Positions 1 through 8,945 are shown, numbered from the stretch's first letter. The stretch: DNA of 64,000 nucleotides from Coriobacteriaceae bacterium EMTCatB1 (GCA_001950395.1 BDLO01000001.1:781979-845978); one strand, 5' to 3'. Translations and numbers: made by a program. Notes: generated by a model from the letters alone, not told the origin.

Positions 1-2
1 GC

Positions 3-215
3 GCCGTTCACTCGTTCGGCAAGTGCGCACCCGAAACCGACAACACCCGGAACACCGTCGCAGCAGCTTGCTTCCTGTCCAGCTTCTTCAAGGATGTCAC
101 TGCCATCACCACCACATACCGAGACGAGGAGCCACGGAGCACGGCGATTGCATCGGCTTCCATGCTAGTGTCGGCAGTCTCAAGCCAACCCGATTGCGTG
201 TCGCCCGAGCCGTAG
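3..215 (+). CDS. C-terminal fragment of an unrecognised protein
   Basis: An open frame enters from the left edge and ends at TAG 213-215, giving about 70 residues with no start inside the window. Codon third positions are mostly G or C across the first 40 codons, as in the neighbouring real genes, and this supports coding. I recognise no motif. It is convergent with the small gene on the opposite strand that begins its 3' end six bases later. It could be the tail of a gene that borders the Rhs island. Confidence is limited because the frame is short and cut by the window edge. Confidence 0.4.
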   Translation, partial: AVHSFGKCAPETDNTRNTVAAACFLSSFFKDVTAITTTYRDEEPRSTAIASASMLVSAVSSQPDCVSPEP

Positions 216-220
216 TGTGT

Positions 221-574
221 TTAGAGCTGCGACAAGACCCGCTGCGCTCCCTTGCCGCCACGACGGAACGACGTGATGGAGACCATCACCTGCTCCCCGC
301 CTGCCTCGCCTTTCAGCAACACATAGTCGCTTCGACCCAGGTCTGCAGCATCACCGACAGGAAGCCACAACGGCACATGCCAGTAGCGGACCCACCTGCC
401 GGACCAACCCTCGGGCACGGTCAGCGTGACGCCGGAGTCCATGACCAGCGACTGTCCGGCTGAGAGCACCTTCTCGGCGCGGACGCCCGACCACCCGCCC
501 AGCCAAACGTTCGCCCCCACGAGCAGGGCCACAACGGCCGCAGCTAGACCGACCCGCATGACCCACGCCCTCAT
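221..574 (-). CDS. small membrane-anchored protein, possible immunity protein of the orphan Rhs tip
   Basis: This 117-residue protein has one hydrophobic segment at about residues 7-27 (VGLAAAVVALLVGANVWLGG) and then a short soluble domain. It looks like a signal anchor with an extracytoplasmic tail. The ATG at 574 is preceded by GGGAGG at good spacing, so the start is firm. It lies 35 bp downstream of the displaced Rhs C-terminal cassette. In Rhs and WapA systems the gene directly after each toxin tip usually encodes its immunity protein, so that role is proposed by position only. I recognise no family. Confidence 0.6.
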   Translation of the reverse strand: MRAWVMRVGLAAAVVALLVGANVWLGGWSGVRAEKVLSAGQSLVMDSGVTLTVPEGWSGRWVRYWHVPLWLPVGDAADLGRSDYVLLKGEAGGEQVMVSITSFRRGGKGAQRVLSQL

Positions 575-609
575 CGATCCTCCCTACGCCCTCACCTCAG
601 TCGACCGAG

Positions 610-1143
610 TCAGTATGCCACGGAGACACCAAGCACACACAGCTTCCCTGCTTCCTTCACGACCCAACGTTTGTACTCGGGAGCATGGTTCCGAATCGTC
701 CAGACCCGCGTCTCGTCCGGCACGGAATCAAAGGGCAGGTTCCAGCCTCGCGAGTATGTGGAAGCGATCGACTGCAGTTCCAGGTAGTACCTCAGCGTCC
801 CTGGGTCCTGCAGCACATAGGCCTTCCAAATCGCTCTGGCCCTGACCCTCCAGTTGCGCTTCAGATACCGCACGGCTGCGATAAGCCGGTAGGCATCCCT
901 GTAGTCCATGGCTTTGAACGCTGCCTTCGATACCCCGAGAAACCGGTCGTACCAACGATACAGGGTATCTAGCGGAATGCTGCAGAACCACGCCCATAAC
1001 GACTTGTTCCCGCTCGGATCCACCTTCCCCACCGGGTCGCCTCCGCAGTACTGGTACGGGCTCTCTTCGCCGTCTGCCTTGGCGGGGTCCTTGGTGAGGC
1101 GAGCCCCCTGCGGAATCGCAGCAGCGTCCAGCGCACCTGCCCC
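610..1143 (-). CDS. orphan Rhs C-terminal cassette (core end plus variable tip), no N-terminal part
   Basis: The frame is open from just after a TGA at 1144-1146 down to the stop at 610. It begins with about 14 unrelated residues, then LTKDP, then the Rhs core end with GGDPVGKVDPSG, and then a tip of about 135 residues rich in W, Y, R and K that I do not recognise. The core end matches the end of the large Rhs gene, but the upstream Rhs barrel is absent. The only in-frame start is a GTG inside the core motif (1030-1032) and it has no clear ribosome site. This is the layout of the orphan rhs-CT cassettes known downstream of full-length rhs genes, which are thought to be silent toxin tips that recombine into the main gene. 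Activity is unproven. Confidence 0.7.
   Translation of the reverse strand, partial: GAGALDAAAIPQGARLTKDPAKADGEESPYQYCGGDPVGKVDPSGNKSLWAWFCSIPLDTLYRWYDRFLGVSKAAFKAMDYRDAYRLIAAVRYLKRNWRVRARAIWKAYVLQDPGTLRYYLELQSIASTYSRGWNLPFDSVPDETRVWTIRNHAPEYKRWVVKEAGKLCVLGVSVAY
1009..1095. repeat. 87-bp Rhs core-end repeat, copy in the orphan cassette
   Basis: This stretch matches 2334-2420 of the full-length Rhs gene in the same orientation with about four mismatches. It encodes the conserved peptide from LTKDP to DPSG. Identity stops sharply at both ends, so it is a short homology block that could allow exchange of toxin tips. Confidence 0.85.
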
Positions 1144-1150
1144 TCACCGC

Positions 1151-1825
1151 TTACGGCGTCGGGTTCTCGATCAGCGTCGTGATCCGGCCGCCCTGGACGA
1201 CGAGGCGTGCCCCCGCGAAGGCGAGCGAGGCGCGGCGCGGCTCGTCCCGCGCGTACTCGGCTGCGAACTCCTCCGTTGTGAGCGCGCCAAGCGCGGCGGC
1301 AGACGGGCGGCCGAAGCTCGGGACGGTCTCCGGCGGGTACCACAGGACAACGACCGCATCCTCGGCGAAGGGGAGCTCGAGCCTCGCGGCGTCGCGGTTC
1401 CGGACGTACACGCCCTCGTCCTCGTTGAGCCGGCGCCCGTCGCGGGCGGCCGCTGCTGCCGCGCCCGCTCCCGTGTAGTACTCGACCGGGTCGGCCACCA
1501 CTGCGTTCGAGCCGGGATCGACCGACAGGACGAGCGCGAAGAAGCTGCCATCGGAGCACCCGCGCGCGTCGCCTTCGGAGCACGCGGCGTCTCCGAGAAG
1601 CGCGAGGTCTTGAAGCGCCCGCCCGAGCAGGGAGGCGCGGTCCGGTCGGGCCTCCTGCGCCTGGCCGGCGCCGGCGTCGTCTGCCAGCCGCCCGTCGGTC
1701 CTCTCCTGCGTGGAGCAGCCCGCGCAGCCGACCGTCAAGACGCACGAGACGACGAGCACGAACGCCACGCACGACAAGGCCCGCCGCCTGTTTGCGGGAG
1801 AGTAACCATCCGCCACCTCAAGCAC
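1151..1825 (-). CDS. exported protein, possible immunity protein for the NlpC/P60 tip
   Basis: This 224-residue protein begins at GTG 1825, two bases before the end of the Rhs stop codon, with a run of G residues as ribosome site; an in-frame GTG three codons later is an alternative. The N-terminus has an arginine cluster, a hydrophobic stretch and a cysteine-rich site (LTVGCAGC), which suggests a secreted or lipid-anchored protein, although the lipobox is not ideal. The rest is acidic and I recognise no family. It sits directly after the toxin tip of the WapA/Rhs gene, the usual immunity position. An exported inhibitor would fit a tip that acts on the cell wall. The role is inferred from context. 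Confidence 0.65.
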   Translation of the reverse strand: MLEVADGYSPANRRRALSCVAFVLVVSCVLTVGCAGCSTQERTDGRLADDAGAGQAQEARPDRASLLGRALQDLALLGDAACSEGDARGCSDGSFFALVLSVDPGSNAVVADPVEYYTGAGAAAAAARDGRRLNEDEGVYVRNRDAARLELPFAEDAVVVLWYPPETVPSFGRPSAAALGALTTEEFAAEYARDEPRRASLAFAGARLVVQGGRITTLIENPTP

Positions 1826-1829
1826 CCCC

Positions 1830-4800
1830 CTATCGAATCACGTTGTGCGCGACCTTGATGAAGAATCGCAGACTCTCTTGAGGTTTCCATGTCCTGAGGC
1901 GCGCGTTGAGCCTGTGCTTCGTGGGGCCTCTGTAACGGGGTGAGGACTCCGCTATCCATGGATCTGGCCCATCGGAGACCACGATTGCAACATGGCCGAA
2001 CCGCCTCCCCGGAGCCCACAAGATGTCTCCGACCTGATACGGCATCCCCCTGCTTCTGTCAAAGTAGCGCACGCTCGGCTGTCCTTTTCGAGGCGCCATG
2101 CTGCGGATTCTACCAGTGTTCCAGCCGTGCAACGCGGCATGTGGGAAGAGCCCTGCCCGAATCATGACGAACGTCACGAGGCCAGAGCAGTCGATGAAGC
2201 CGTCCGGATTCTTGTAGCCGGGCTCGGGCCCGTATCCCTTGGCGTGACGCAAGACATAGTCGACCGCGCCGAGAATCCTCGCTCTCACGGTGAGCCAAGC
2301 AGAGGTGCTCAGCAGCGCCATGCGCATGGCCTCCCCGCTCGGATCCACCTTGCCCACCGGGTCGCCTCCGCAGTACTGGTACGGGCTTTCCTCGCCGTCT
2401 GCCTTGGCGGGGTCCTTGGTCAGGAACTGCGCGGTGGCCGGGTCGTAGTACCGCTTCGACAGGTAGTACAGGCCCGAGTGCGCGTCGTAGGCGCAGCCCG
2501 CGTAGCGGAGCACGTTCGCGCGCGCGATCGCCTCTGCGAGCGGAGCGGAGATGCGCGCGGTTGCGGCCGTGCTCACCTGCCCGGGGTTGCCGTAGGCGTC
2601 GTAGGAATACAGCGCGAACGGCGCGCCGGAAGAATCGAGGAGCTCGGCCACATCGCCGCGCGCGGTCGTGGCGATGAAGAAGGCCACGGGCGCAGCGGCC
2701 GCGCTGCCTTCGTAGATGCCGGCGAGAGGCGCGCCTGCCGCGTCGTAGAGGTAGGCCACGCTCTCGGTCGTGCCGTCGCTCCTTACGGTCGTCGCGTAAA
2801 GCAGCGAAAGCCCGTCGTAGGCGTAGGTGGTGGTCGTGACGAGCGAGCCTGAGGCCGCCACCGAGCGCAGGCGCTGGCCGTAGGCGTCATACGCATAGCT
2901 CGCAGACACGCCCCGAGAGGCGTCGGAGCAGCCGACAAGCCGGTCCGCGTCGTCGTAGGCGAAGCGGACGGCCTGCGGCGAAGCGGGCGTCCCTTGCGAA
3001 GCGCGCCTGCCGCGGCTGTCGAAGGAAAAGACCGTCTGCGTCGCGCCTTGCGAGACGAGCGCCGCGATGCGGCCCGAGCCTTGCTCGTAGGCAAGCGTCG
3101 CCGTCGGCTCTGCGCCGCGCTTGATGCCGATGAGGTTGCCCGTGCCGGGCTCGTAGGCGTACGAGACGTCCGGCATGCCAGAGATCGACGCGAAGGCGAG
3201 CCTGCCGTCTGCCGTGTAGGCGTAGCTGCGCACGCTGTCGGTGCGCCCGCCGAACGCGAACCGGTACGCCTCGGCCTCGAGCCTGCCCGTGTTGGCGTTG
3301 TAGGAAAGCTCGGCGCCGGGCACGGGAAGGCCGGCCGCGTACCCGTAGCCGGACTCAGAAGAAAGCCGGCCCGCCTGGTCGAAGACGCGCGTCTTGGACC
3401 CGGCGCTTCCCGCGTCGATCGCGCACGGGCGGCCCGCCGCGTCGAAGTCGCCGAAGGACAGGGAAAGGACGCCTGCCGGCGTGGAGGCGACGCGCGACGC
3501 TTCGCGGCCTGCGCCGTCGTAGGCCACCTCCACGCTCACGCCCGCGTAGGAGACCGTCATCGTCGTCGTGGGCGAGCCGGACTCCGGGTACGTGGTGCGG
3601 CTCCATCTGACGGCGCCGCTCACCAGGTCCGTCACGGTCGTCTCGATCGGACGCGACAGCTCGTCGTACGCGCGGCTCGTACGCTTGAGCACCACACCCG
3701 AGGAGCTCTCCTGGGTCTCCTGCACCACGCGCCCGAACGCGTCATGGACGTACCGCGCGGCAGTGCCGTCGGCCTGCCGGGTGAAGACGGCGTTGCCGAG
3801 CGCGTCGTACGCGGTCGTCGACGCCTTGCCGCCGACCGACTCTTCGAGCACGCGCCCGCACGCATCGTACGTCCATGTCTTGACGATGCCGTCGGAATCG
3901 GTCTCAGAGAGCTTCCAGCCCACCGTGTTGTACACGATGACCGTCGGGGTCGCGCCTTCCGAGGCCGCCGAGACCTGCCGTCCGGCCAAGTCGTAGCAGA
4001 ACGTCGTGGTGGCGCCGTCACTCGATGTCTCCGCGATCTTCCGGCCGCCTACATCGTAGCCGAAGGACGTGTCCGTCGTGCCGCCATCTTCGGTCGGCTT
4101 GGTCTCCTTCAGCGTGTTGCCCGCCTGGTCGTAGACGTACTCCGTCCAGCTGCCGTCCGGGTTCGTGACCCTCTTGACCAGGCTGTTCGGGTAGTAGGTG
4201 GTCAGCGTCGCGGAGGTCTCGGCGCCTGGCGCGAGCTCGCGGCACACGCGACCATACGCATCGTACTCCGTGCGCGCGGCTGCCGTGAGCGATGACGTGT
4301 CCGAACCTTCCGGCCACGTCACGGTGGCGTTGCCGCGCGCGTCGTAGCGGGTCAGCGCATAGTCGGCCACCTTGCTGTCGTCGCTCGAGATCTCCCTGCC
4401 CATCTGGTCGTAGGAGTGCGTGACCGTGGCCGCTGCGGACGGCTGGCCGGCGGTATCGGCCAGGTATCTGGTCTCTGTCAGCACGCGCCCTTCGGCGTCG
4501 TACGTCTTCGCGGTCCGGTCGCACCACGAGCCGTCGCGCGCCTGACGCCATGAGAGCGTCTCGTTGCCGAGCAGATCGTACTCGTGATGCGTGACCGTGC
4601 CTGTGGCGTCTTTCGTTTCGAGCACGCGGCCAGCGATGTCGTAGGTGCTGGTCTCGACTTCGGATCCGCATGCGTCAACGCGCTTCACGACATTGCCGAA
4701 CGCATCGTAGAAGGTGTGTTCTATGAGGTCGATGGGCTCTCCGCCCGGCGACAGCCGAACGCTTTTGCGGGTGGTGGTCTGCGCCTGGCCGCACGGGGCG

Positions 4801-7800
4801 AAATCCGAGTACTCTGTCACAGCCCACTCGCTCGCGTTCAGCCGCTGCCGCTCGAGGACGACGGTGCCCGATGCGTTGTACGAGTACTCCACCCGCGAGC
4901 GGTCCGTGCCGGTAAGCTGCTTCTCCTCGGCGATTAGCGGGCCTGCGCCTTCGAAGCCCGTCGACGCGTAGGTACGGTAGGTCGTGCAGCCGCGCGGGTC
5001 GACCTCGCGCACGCACCTGTCGAGCGCGTCGTAGACGTACACGGTGCGGTGGCCTTCTTCGTCGACCTCCTCGATGACGTTGCCGCGTCCGTCGACCGTC
5101 CGCGAGACCTTGGCGCCAGTCGGCGAGAGCTCCTGGACGGCCTCGTTGGCGGCGTTGTACGCGTAGGTCCACGTCGCGGGGGCCGCCCCTTGCTTGTACG
5201 GGTCGGTCTTGGACGCCGTCGTGCCGGTGGGGTTCCACGTATAGGACTGCAGCACGGCGGTGCCTGGCGTGCCCTCGACGGTGCCGAAGCGCGTGATGGT
5301 CGCGCTCGCGCCGGAGTACGCGACGTCGATGCGGCGCAGGCTGTCGGACGCGTACCCGGGAAGCCTGAGGCTGGCGAGCCTGCCGTCGCCGCCGTAGGTG
5401 ACGCTCCACGACGCGGCCACGCCGCCCGGCGCGTAGCCCTCGATGGAGGCCTGGGCCAGCCGGTCGGCAGAGTGCGCAAGGACCGTGGTGCGGGCCGCGT
5501 CGCTCCCGGCGTACGCGGTCACCGCGACCACGCCCCCGCCGCGGTCGGCGTACTCGACGGCGCGCGTGCCGGCCGCGGTGGCATACGTCGCGGACTGCAC
5601 GTGGCCGTCGGCGTCGAAGGAGACCACGATCCTTTGGCCGTTGGCGGCGGTGATCGCAAGCGTCCCTGCGCTGCGCTCATAGGTCACGGCGTTGCCCGCC
5701 TGGTCGTAGTCGGCGAGAAGGCGTCCGGAAGCATCGAAGACGCTCGAGCTCCTGTCGCGCTGGATGAGCCGGTAGCGCAAAGCGCCGCCTACGGTCTCGG
5801 TCGCAAGCCTGGCGTAGCTCCCGTTCGGCGCGTGGTAGACGCCGCCTGCGAGCACGAAGCGGTCGCGCTGCCCGGTCTCGTCGACGTAGGTGACGCTCGT
5901 CGAGGTGATCTCGAGCGCGCGCTCGAAGCTGAAGCGCCACCCCAGAGCGCCATGGAGGAGCGAGGGCGCCGTCGAAGAGGAGCAGTAGCTCCTGGCGATG
6001 CGCGCGGCAGGACCCCATGAGGCGATCTCGAGGTCGGTCGCATCGAGCCTGAGCGCGCCCCTGTCGAGCTCGACTGCCGCGTCCATGAAAGCCACGTCGG
6101 GAAGCTCGGCGGTGGTGTGGCGGGCCTGGTCGGCGACGCGCACCGTGCGGTTGTCGAGGGTAGGCATGTAGGCCGTGCAGTCGAATACGTCGGGCTGTCC
6201 GTAGTCGTTGAACGGGACGATCCTGAACCAGTAGTTCGTATTGTCGTAGTAGTTCGGGATCGAACTCTTGCGATACAGCGGCCGCGGGTCATCGCGCAGA
6301 TCAAGCCCAGGGCCGAGGTAGCGCCGAACCTCGCCTCTGTCCAAAGAGCCGAGCCAGAAGCAGTCGTTGGCCGGGTCGTAGCACCCGTTGATGACGCGGG
6401 TCGTGGCCTGGTTGATGGGCCACTGGTTCGCGATGCGGAAATCCGACAGACGCACCTTGGTCACGTGCGCGGAATCGGTGCTCGCCCACTGGACCAGGTA
6501 CAAGGCAGAGCCGTCGCACAGTACGCCATCGATGTACTCGGACGGCACGGCGATGGTGCGGTCAGCGCCTTGCTTGACGCCGTCCGTGCCGAACACGCGG
6601 ATCGTGTAGCCGTTGTACGTCGAGCCGCCGATGCCGTAGGCGACGTTGTAGATGTACTTCCCGTCGGTCGTGACCAGCACGTCGCTCGACGCACCGGCAA
6701 GCTCCGCGCCGGTGTCCCGGTCGAGCAGCGGCGCGGAGAACGTGATCGTTCTCGACCGGTCCCCGCCTTCTGGCGCGTCCTTCCAGATGCCGCGGATGGC
6801 GTCCTTGGCGACAGCCGCACCGCTGAACAGGAACCCGTCGAGGTAGAACGCGGAGTACGACGATTGCGCGGAGAGATCCGGACCGACCGTGCCGTAGTCC
6901 TTGCCGGCCACGGTCCCGTGGAATCCCGTGCCGACGCGCTTCCACGCAGCGGACCCAGGATAGGTCCCCCACCGCCGCACGAACAGATAGGTGCCGTCCG
7001 TGACCACCAGGCCGGCCCCGCTTTGTCCCTCCACCGTCACGGTGGCGACCTGCGACATCGCTCTGGGGCTCGCGGCACGCGTAAGCGCGTTCCGCGCCGC
7101 CGGCGACCACCCTGCGATCTCAGAGTCTGTCGGGTAGATCCCGCATCCTTGGCTCGTCCACGTCGTGGCGTTCGAGCCGAGAGTGGTGCCGACCTTCTCG
7201 TAAGAGTCCCCGTCCCACTGGTAGATGTTGTATCCCTCAGCGCGCGGGGCGGCAGGCCACGCGAGCTTCACGCCACCGCGGCCTGCGCGCGGAAGGTCGT
7301 TTGGCGTATCCGATATGCCGTCGCCATTGCGATCGACCTCGCGGAACCATTCGTACGCCTCGTGCGTGCACGCCGAGACGTCGGTGACCGGGTCGGGGAT
7401 GACGGTGTAGGTCACGACGAGCTTCGGGCGGAGCGCGCTGTCCGAGTACTCGCGCGAGTAGAACTTCCTCCAGTGCGTCGTGTTCTCGGTCCCGTCCTCT
7501 TTCTGGTAGCACATGAACCCATAGTTCGAGGACGAGTTTGCGACCCAGCCCTGCACCGTCGTCTTGACAGCGGTCTGGGACCAGTTCACCCACACGCCGC
7601 GTCCGGCTATGGACTGGCTGGCGAGGTACGAATACGACGGCTTCGTGTTCCACGTGGTCGCCGTGCCCCATGAGCTGGTGGCCTTCGCGAGGTAGGTCGT
7701 GGTCGCGGTGTTCGTGTAGTAGGTGTGGAACTGGTAGATCGAGAACGTGGCGGAATCGACCCGCGCGATCGACGGGATGGCGGAGAGGTCGAATTTCACG

Positions 7801-8777
7801 AGGGTGCGGTTGTGGCCCGTCGTCGAATCGTAGTAGCCGCACTTGAGCTCGGTGGACGAGTTGTAGTTCGTCGCGGGGTAGGCGCTGGCCACATACGTGT
7901 CGAGCGCAGAGATTGCCGTCAGGCTCGGGTCGATCATCACCGGGAACCGGCGGGACGGCTCGGCGAGCCACTTCTCCGGGACCGTGTACGTGACGTACGC
8001 GCCGCCGTCGACCGGCTCGACCGTCATCGTGGCGTCGGAGCAGTACGCCGGGTCGCCTGCGGCGTTGCGGCTCGAGTCGAACACGCACAGGCCGCCCAGG
8101 CCGAAGACGGGCGCGCCCGTTTCGGGGTCGACGAGCACCCAGCCGCCCGAGCCGTCCTCGCGCACGGAAAGCCCGCCCGCATCGACGAAGAACCGGTAGG
8201 AGCTGGCCGCCTTCGGGGAGGACAGCACGATCGTCTGCTTCATCCCGTCGTCCTGCGCCTCGTAGACGAGGCTCGCTTCCGCCGTTACTCCCACGTAGCA
8301 GGCATGCGAACCCAATGCGAGCGGGCGGCCTTCCGCGGCACCGAGCATGTTCAGGCCCACCGTGCGCCCTGACGCGCTCACCCGCACCGGCGGGCCGCCA
8401 GCGGAGTCGGCGCCGAACGAGCACACCGCTGGCGCCGACTTCGTGCGGACCCTGCCTGTGGCGGGATCGCCCACGAGCGTCGTGTCGATCTCGACCCAGG
8501 CTCCGGACACGTCCCGGTAGTGGACCGGCGCCTCGGAGATCACCGCCCCGATGCGGCCGTCGGGCAGCCGGTACTGCTTGGCGTTCCTCGTGCGAAGCGA
8601 GACATCCTCGACCGCCCCCGGCGGCAGCCCGTCAGGGCTCGCGGCAGCGACGCCGTCTGCCGCGTCTTCCGCGTGCGCGGTCGACGGGAATGCTCCGAGC
8701 ACAGGCGTCGTCGCAAGAGTGAACGCGAGCAGGAAAGAGACGAAGCGTGCGGACCGAGCGCGGATGAACGATCGCAT
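1830..8777 (-). CDS. wapA: secreted WapA/Rhs-type polymorphic toxin with C-terminal NlpC/P60 domain
   Basis: The 2315-residue protein starts at ATG 8777 behind GGAGGGGGAGGGG. It has a signal peptide (cleavage likely after AHA, residue 36), a DNRLRE-like module at about 286-460 (typical of Gram-positive WapA proteins), an FN3-like part with a DRNGDGISDT calcium-type motif near 480, and dozens of YD/RHS repeats at about 950-2090. The conserved core end, DPVGKVDPSG, lies near 2147. The last 168 residues form an NlpC/P60 papain-like domain with DCSG (Cys2197) and GHVAIVV (His2262), a fold that usually cuts peptidoglycan stem peptides. Rhs proteins cage and deliver such tips in contact-dependent competition. 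The target here is inferred. Stop codon is TAG. Confidence 0.92.
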   Translation of the reverse strand: MRSFIRARSARFVSFLLAFTLATTPVLGAFPSTAHAEDAADGVAAASPDGLPPGAVEDVSLRTRNAKQYRLPDGRIGAVISEAPVHYRDVSGAWVEIDTTLVGDPATGRVRTKSAPAVCSFGADSAGGPPVRVSASGRTVGLNMLGAAEGRPLALGSHACYVGVTAEASLVYEAQDDGMKQTIVLSSPKAASSYRFFVDAGGLSVREDGSGGWVLVDPETGAPVFGLGGLCVFDSSRNAAGDPAYCSDATMTVEPVDGGAYVTYTVPEKWLAEPSRRFPVMIDPSLTAISALDTYVASAYPATNYNSSTELKCGYYDSTTGHNRTLVKFDLSAIPSIARVDSATFSIYQFHTYYTNTATTTYLAKATSSWGTATTWNTKPSYSYLASQSIAGRGVWVNWSQTAVKTTVQGWVANSSSNYGFMCYQKEDGTENTTHWRKFYSREYSDSALRPKLVVTYTVIPDPVTDVSACTHEAYEWFREVDRNGDGISDTPNDLPRAGRGGVKLAWPAAPRAEGYNIYQWDGDSYEKVGTTLGSNATTWTSQGCGIYPTDSEIAGWSPAARNALTRAASPRAMSQVATVTVEGQSGAGLVVTDGTYLFVRRWGTYPGSAAWKRVGTGFHGTVAGKDYGTVGPDLSAQSSYSAFYLDGFLFSGAAVAKDAIRGIWKDAPEGGDRSRTITFSAPLLDRDTGAELAGASSDVLVTTDGKYIYNVAYGIGGSTYNGYTIRVFGTDGVKQGADRTIAVPSEYIDGVLCDGSALYLVQWASTDSAHVTKVRLSDFRIANQWPINQATTRVINGCYDPANDCFWLGSLDRGEVRRYLGPGLDLRDDPRPLYRKSSIPNYYDNTNYWFRIVPFNDYGQPDVFDCTAYMPTLDNRTVRVADQARHTTAELPDVAFMDAAVELDRGALRLDATDLEIASWGPAARIARSYCSSSTAPSLLHGALGWRFSFERALEITSTSVTYVDETGQRDRFVLAGGVYHAPNGSYARLATETVGGALRYRLIQRDRSSSVFDASGRLLADYDQAGNAVTYERSAGTLAITAANGQRIVVSFDADGHVQSATYATAAGTRAVEYADRGGGVVAVTAYAGSDAARTTVLAHSADRLAQASIEGYAPGGVAASWSVTYGGDGRLASLRLPGYASDSLRRIDVAYSGASATITRFGTVEGTPGTAVLQSYTWNPTGTTASKTDPYKQGAAPATWTYAYNAANEAVQELSPTGAKVSRTVDGRGNVIEEVDEEGHRTVYVYDALDRCVREVDPRGCTTYRTYASTGFEGAGPLIAEEKQLTGTDRSRVEYSYNASGTVVLERQRLNASEWAVTEYSDFAPCGQAQTTTRKSVRLSPGGEPIDLIEHTFYDAFGNVVKRVDACGSEVETSTYDIAGRVLETKDATGTVTHHEYDLLGNETLSWRQARDGSWCDRTAKTYDAEGRVLTETRYLADTAGQPSAAATVTHSYDQMGREISSDDSKVADYALTRYDARGNATVTWPEGSDTSSLTAAARTEYDAYGRVCRELAPGAETSATLTTYYPNSLVKRVTNPDGSWTEYVYDQAGNTLKETKPTEDGGTTDTSFGYDVGGRKIAETSSDGATTTFCYDLAGRQVSAASEGATPTVIVYNTVGWKLSETDSDGIVKTWTYDACGRVLEESVGGKASTTAYDALGNAVFTRQADGTAARYVHDAFGRVVQETQESSSGVVLKRTSRAYDELSRPIETTVTDLVSGAVRWSRTTYPESGSPTTTMTVSYAGVSVEVAYDGAGREASRVASTPAGVLSLSFGDFDAAGRPCAIDAGSAGSKTRVFDQAGRLSSESGYGYAAGLPVPGAELSYNANTGRLEAEAYRFAFGGRTDSVRSYAYTADGRLAFASISGMPDVSYAYEPGTGNLIGIKRGAEPTATLAYEQGSGRIAALVSQGATQTVFSFDSRGRRASQGTPASPQAVRFAYDDADRLVGCSDASRGVSASYAYDAYGQRLRSVAASGSLVTTTTYAYDGLSLLYATTVRSDGTTESVAYLYDAAGAPLAGIYEGSAAAAPVAFFIATTARGDVAELLDSSGAPFALYSYDAYGNPGQVSTAATARISAPLAEAIARANVLRYAGCAYDAHSGLYYLSKRYYDPATAQFLTKDPAKADGEESPYQYCGGDPVGKVDPSGEAMRMALLSTSAWLTVRARILGAVDYVLRHAKGYGPEPGYKNPDGFIDCSGLVTFVMIRAGLFPHAALHGWNTGRIRSMAPRKGQPSVRYFDRSRGMPYQVGDILWAPGRRFGHVAIVVSDGPDPWIAESSPRYRGPTKHRLNARLRTWKPQESLRFFIKVAHNVIR
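2334..2420. repeat. 87-bp Rhs core-end repeat, copy in the main gene
   Basis: This is the partner of 1009-1095. It codes for the last conserved part of the Rhs core immediately before the variable NlpC/P60 tip, which is where tip switching occurs in other Rhs loci. Confidence 0.85.
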
Positions 8778-8796
8778 GGGACCCCTCCCCCTCCGG

Positions 8797-8832
8797 TGCA
8801 GTGCCTGACAGGACCCCCGGCCTGTCACTGCA
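8797..8832 (-). promoter_or_regulatory. interrupted inverted repeat in the wapA leader
   Basis: TGCAGT and GACAGG pair with CCTGTC and ACTGCA, with a 4-base bulge and a GC-rich loop of 8 bases. It lies between the proposed promoter and the ribosome site of the Rhs gene. It could be an operator or a leader hairpin. No regulator is identified. Confidence 0.4.
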
Positions 8833-8833
8833 G

Positions 8834-8862
8834 AGGGAACCACGGGGGGGTGGAGGTGTCAA
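8834..8862 (-). promoter_or_regulatory. candidate promoter of wapA with a G7 tract in the spacer
   Basis: A perfect -35 TTGACA (8857-8862, minus strand) is followed 17 bases later by a poor -10, TTCCCT (8834-8839). The spacer holds seven G on the plus strand (8844-8850). The weak -10 means it may need an activator or may not be the true site. Confidence 0.35.
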
Positions 8863-8945
8863 GAGCTTCGATCGCTTGCTCGAAGGCAGTCTGCCGCGCA
8901 TACGAGGTCGAGAAGAGCTGCGCCGCTGCCTCTCCCGGCCTCTGC

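Noticed and set aside
2500-6000. Repeated DNA segments in the Rhs gene as a mobile or satellite repeat
   Set aside because: They encode diverged YD/RHS protein repeats in one open frame.
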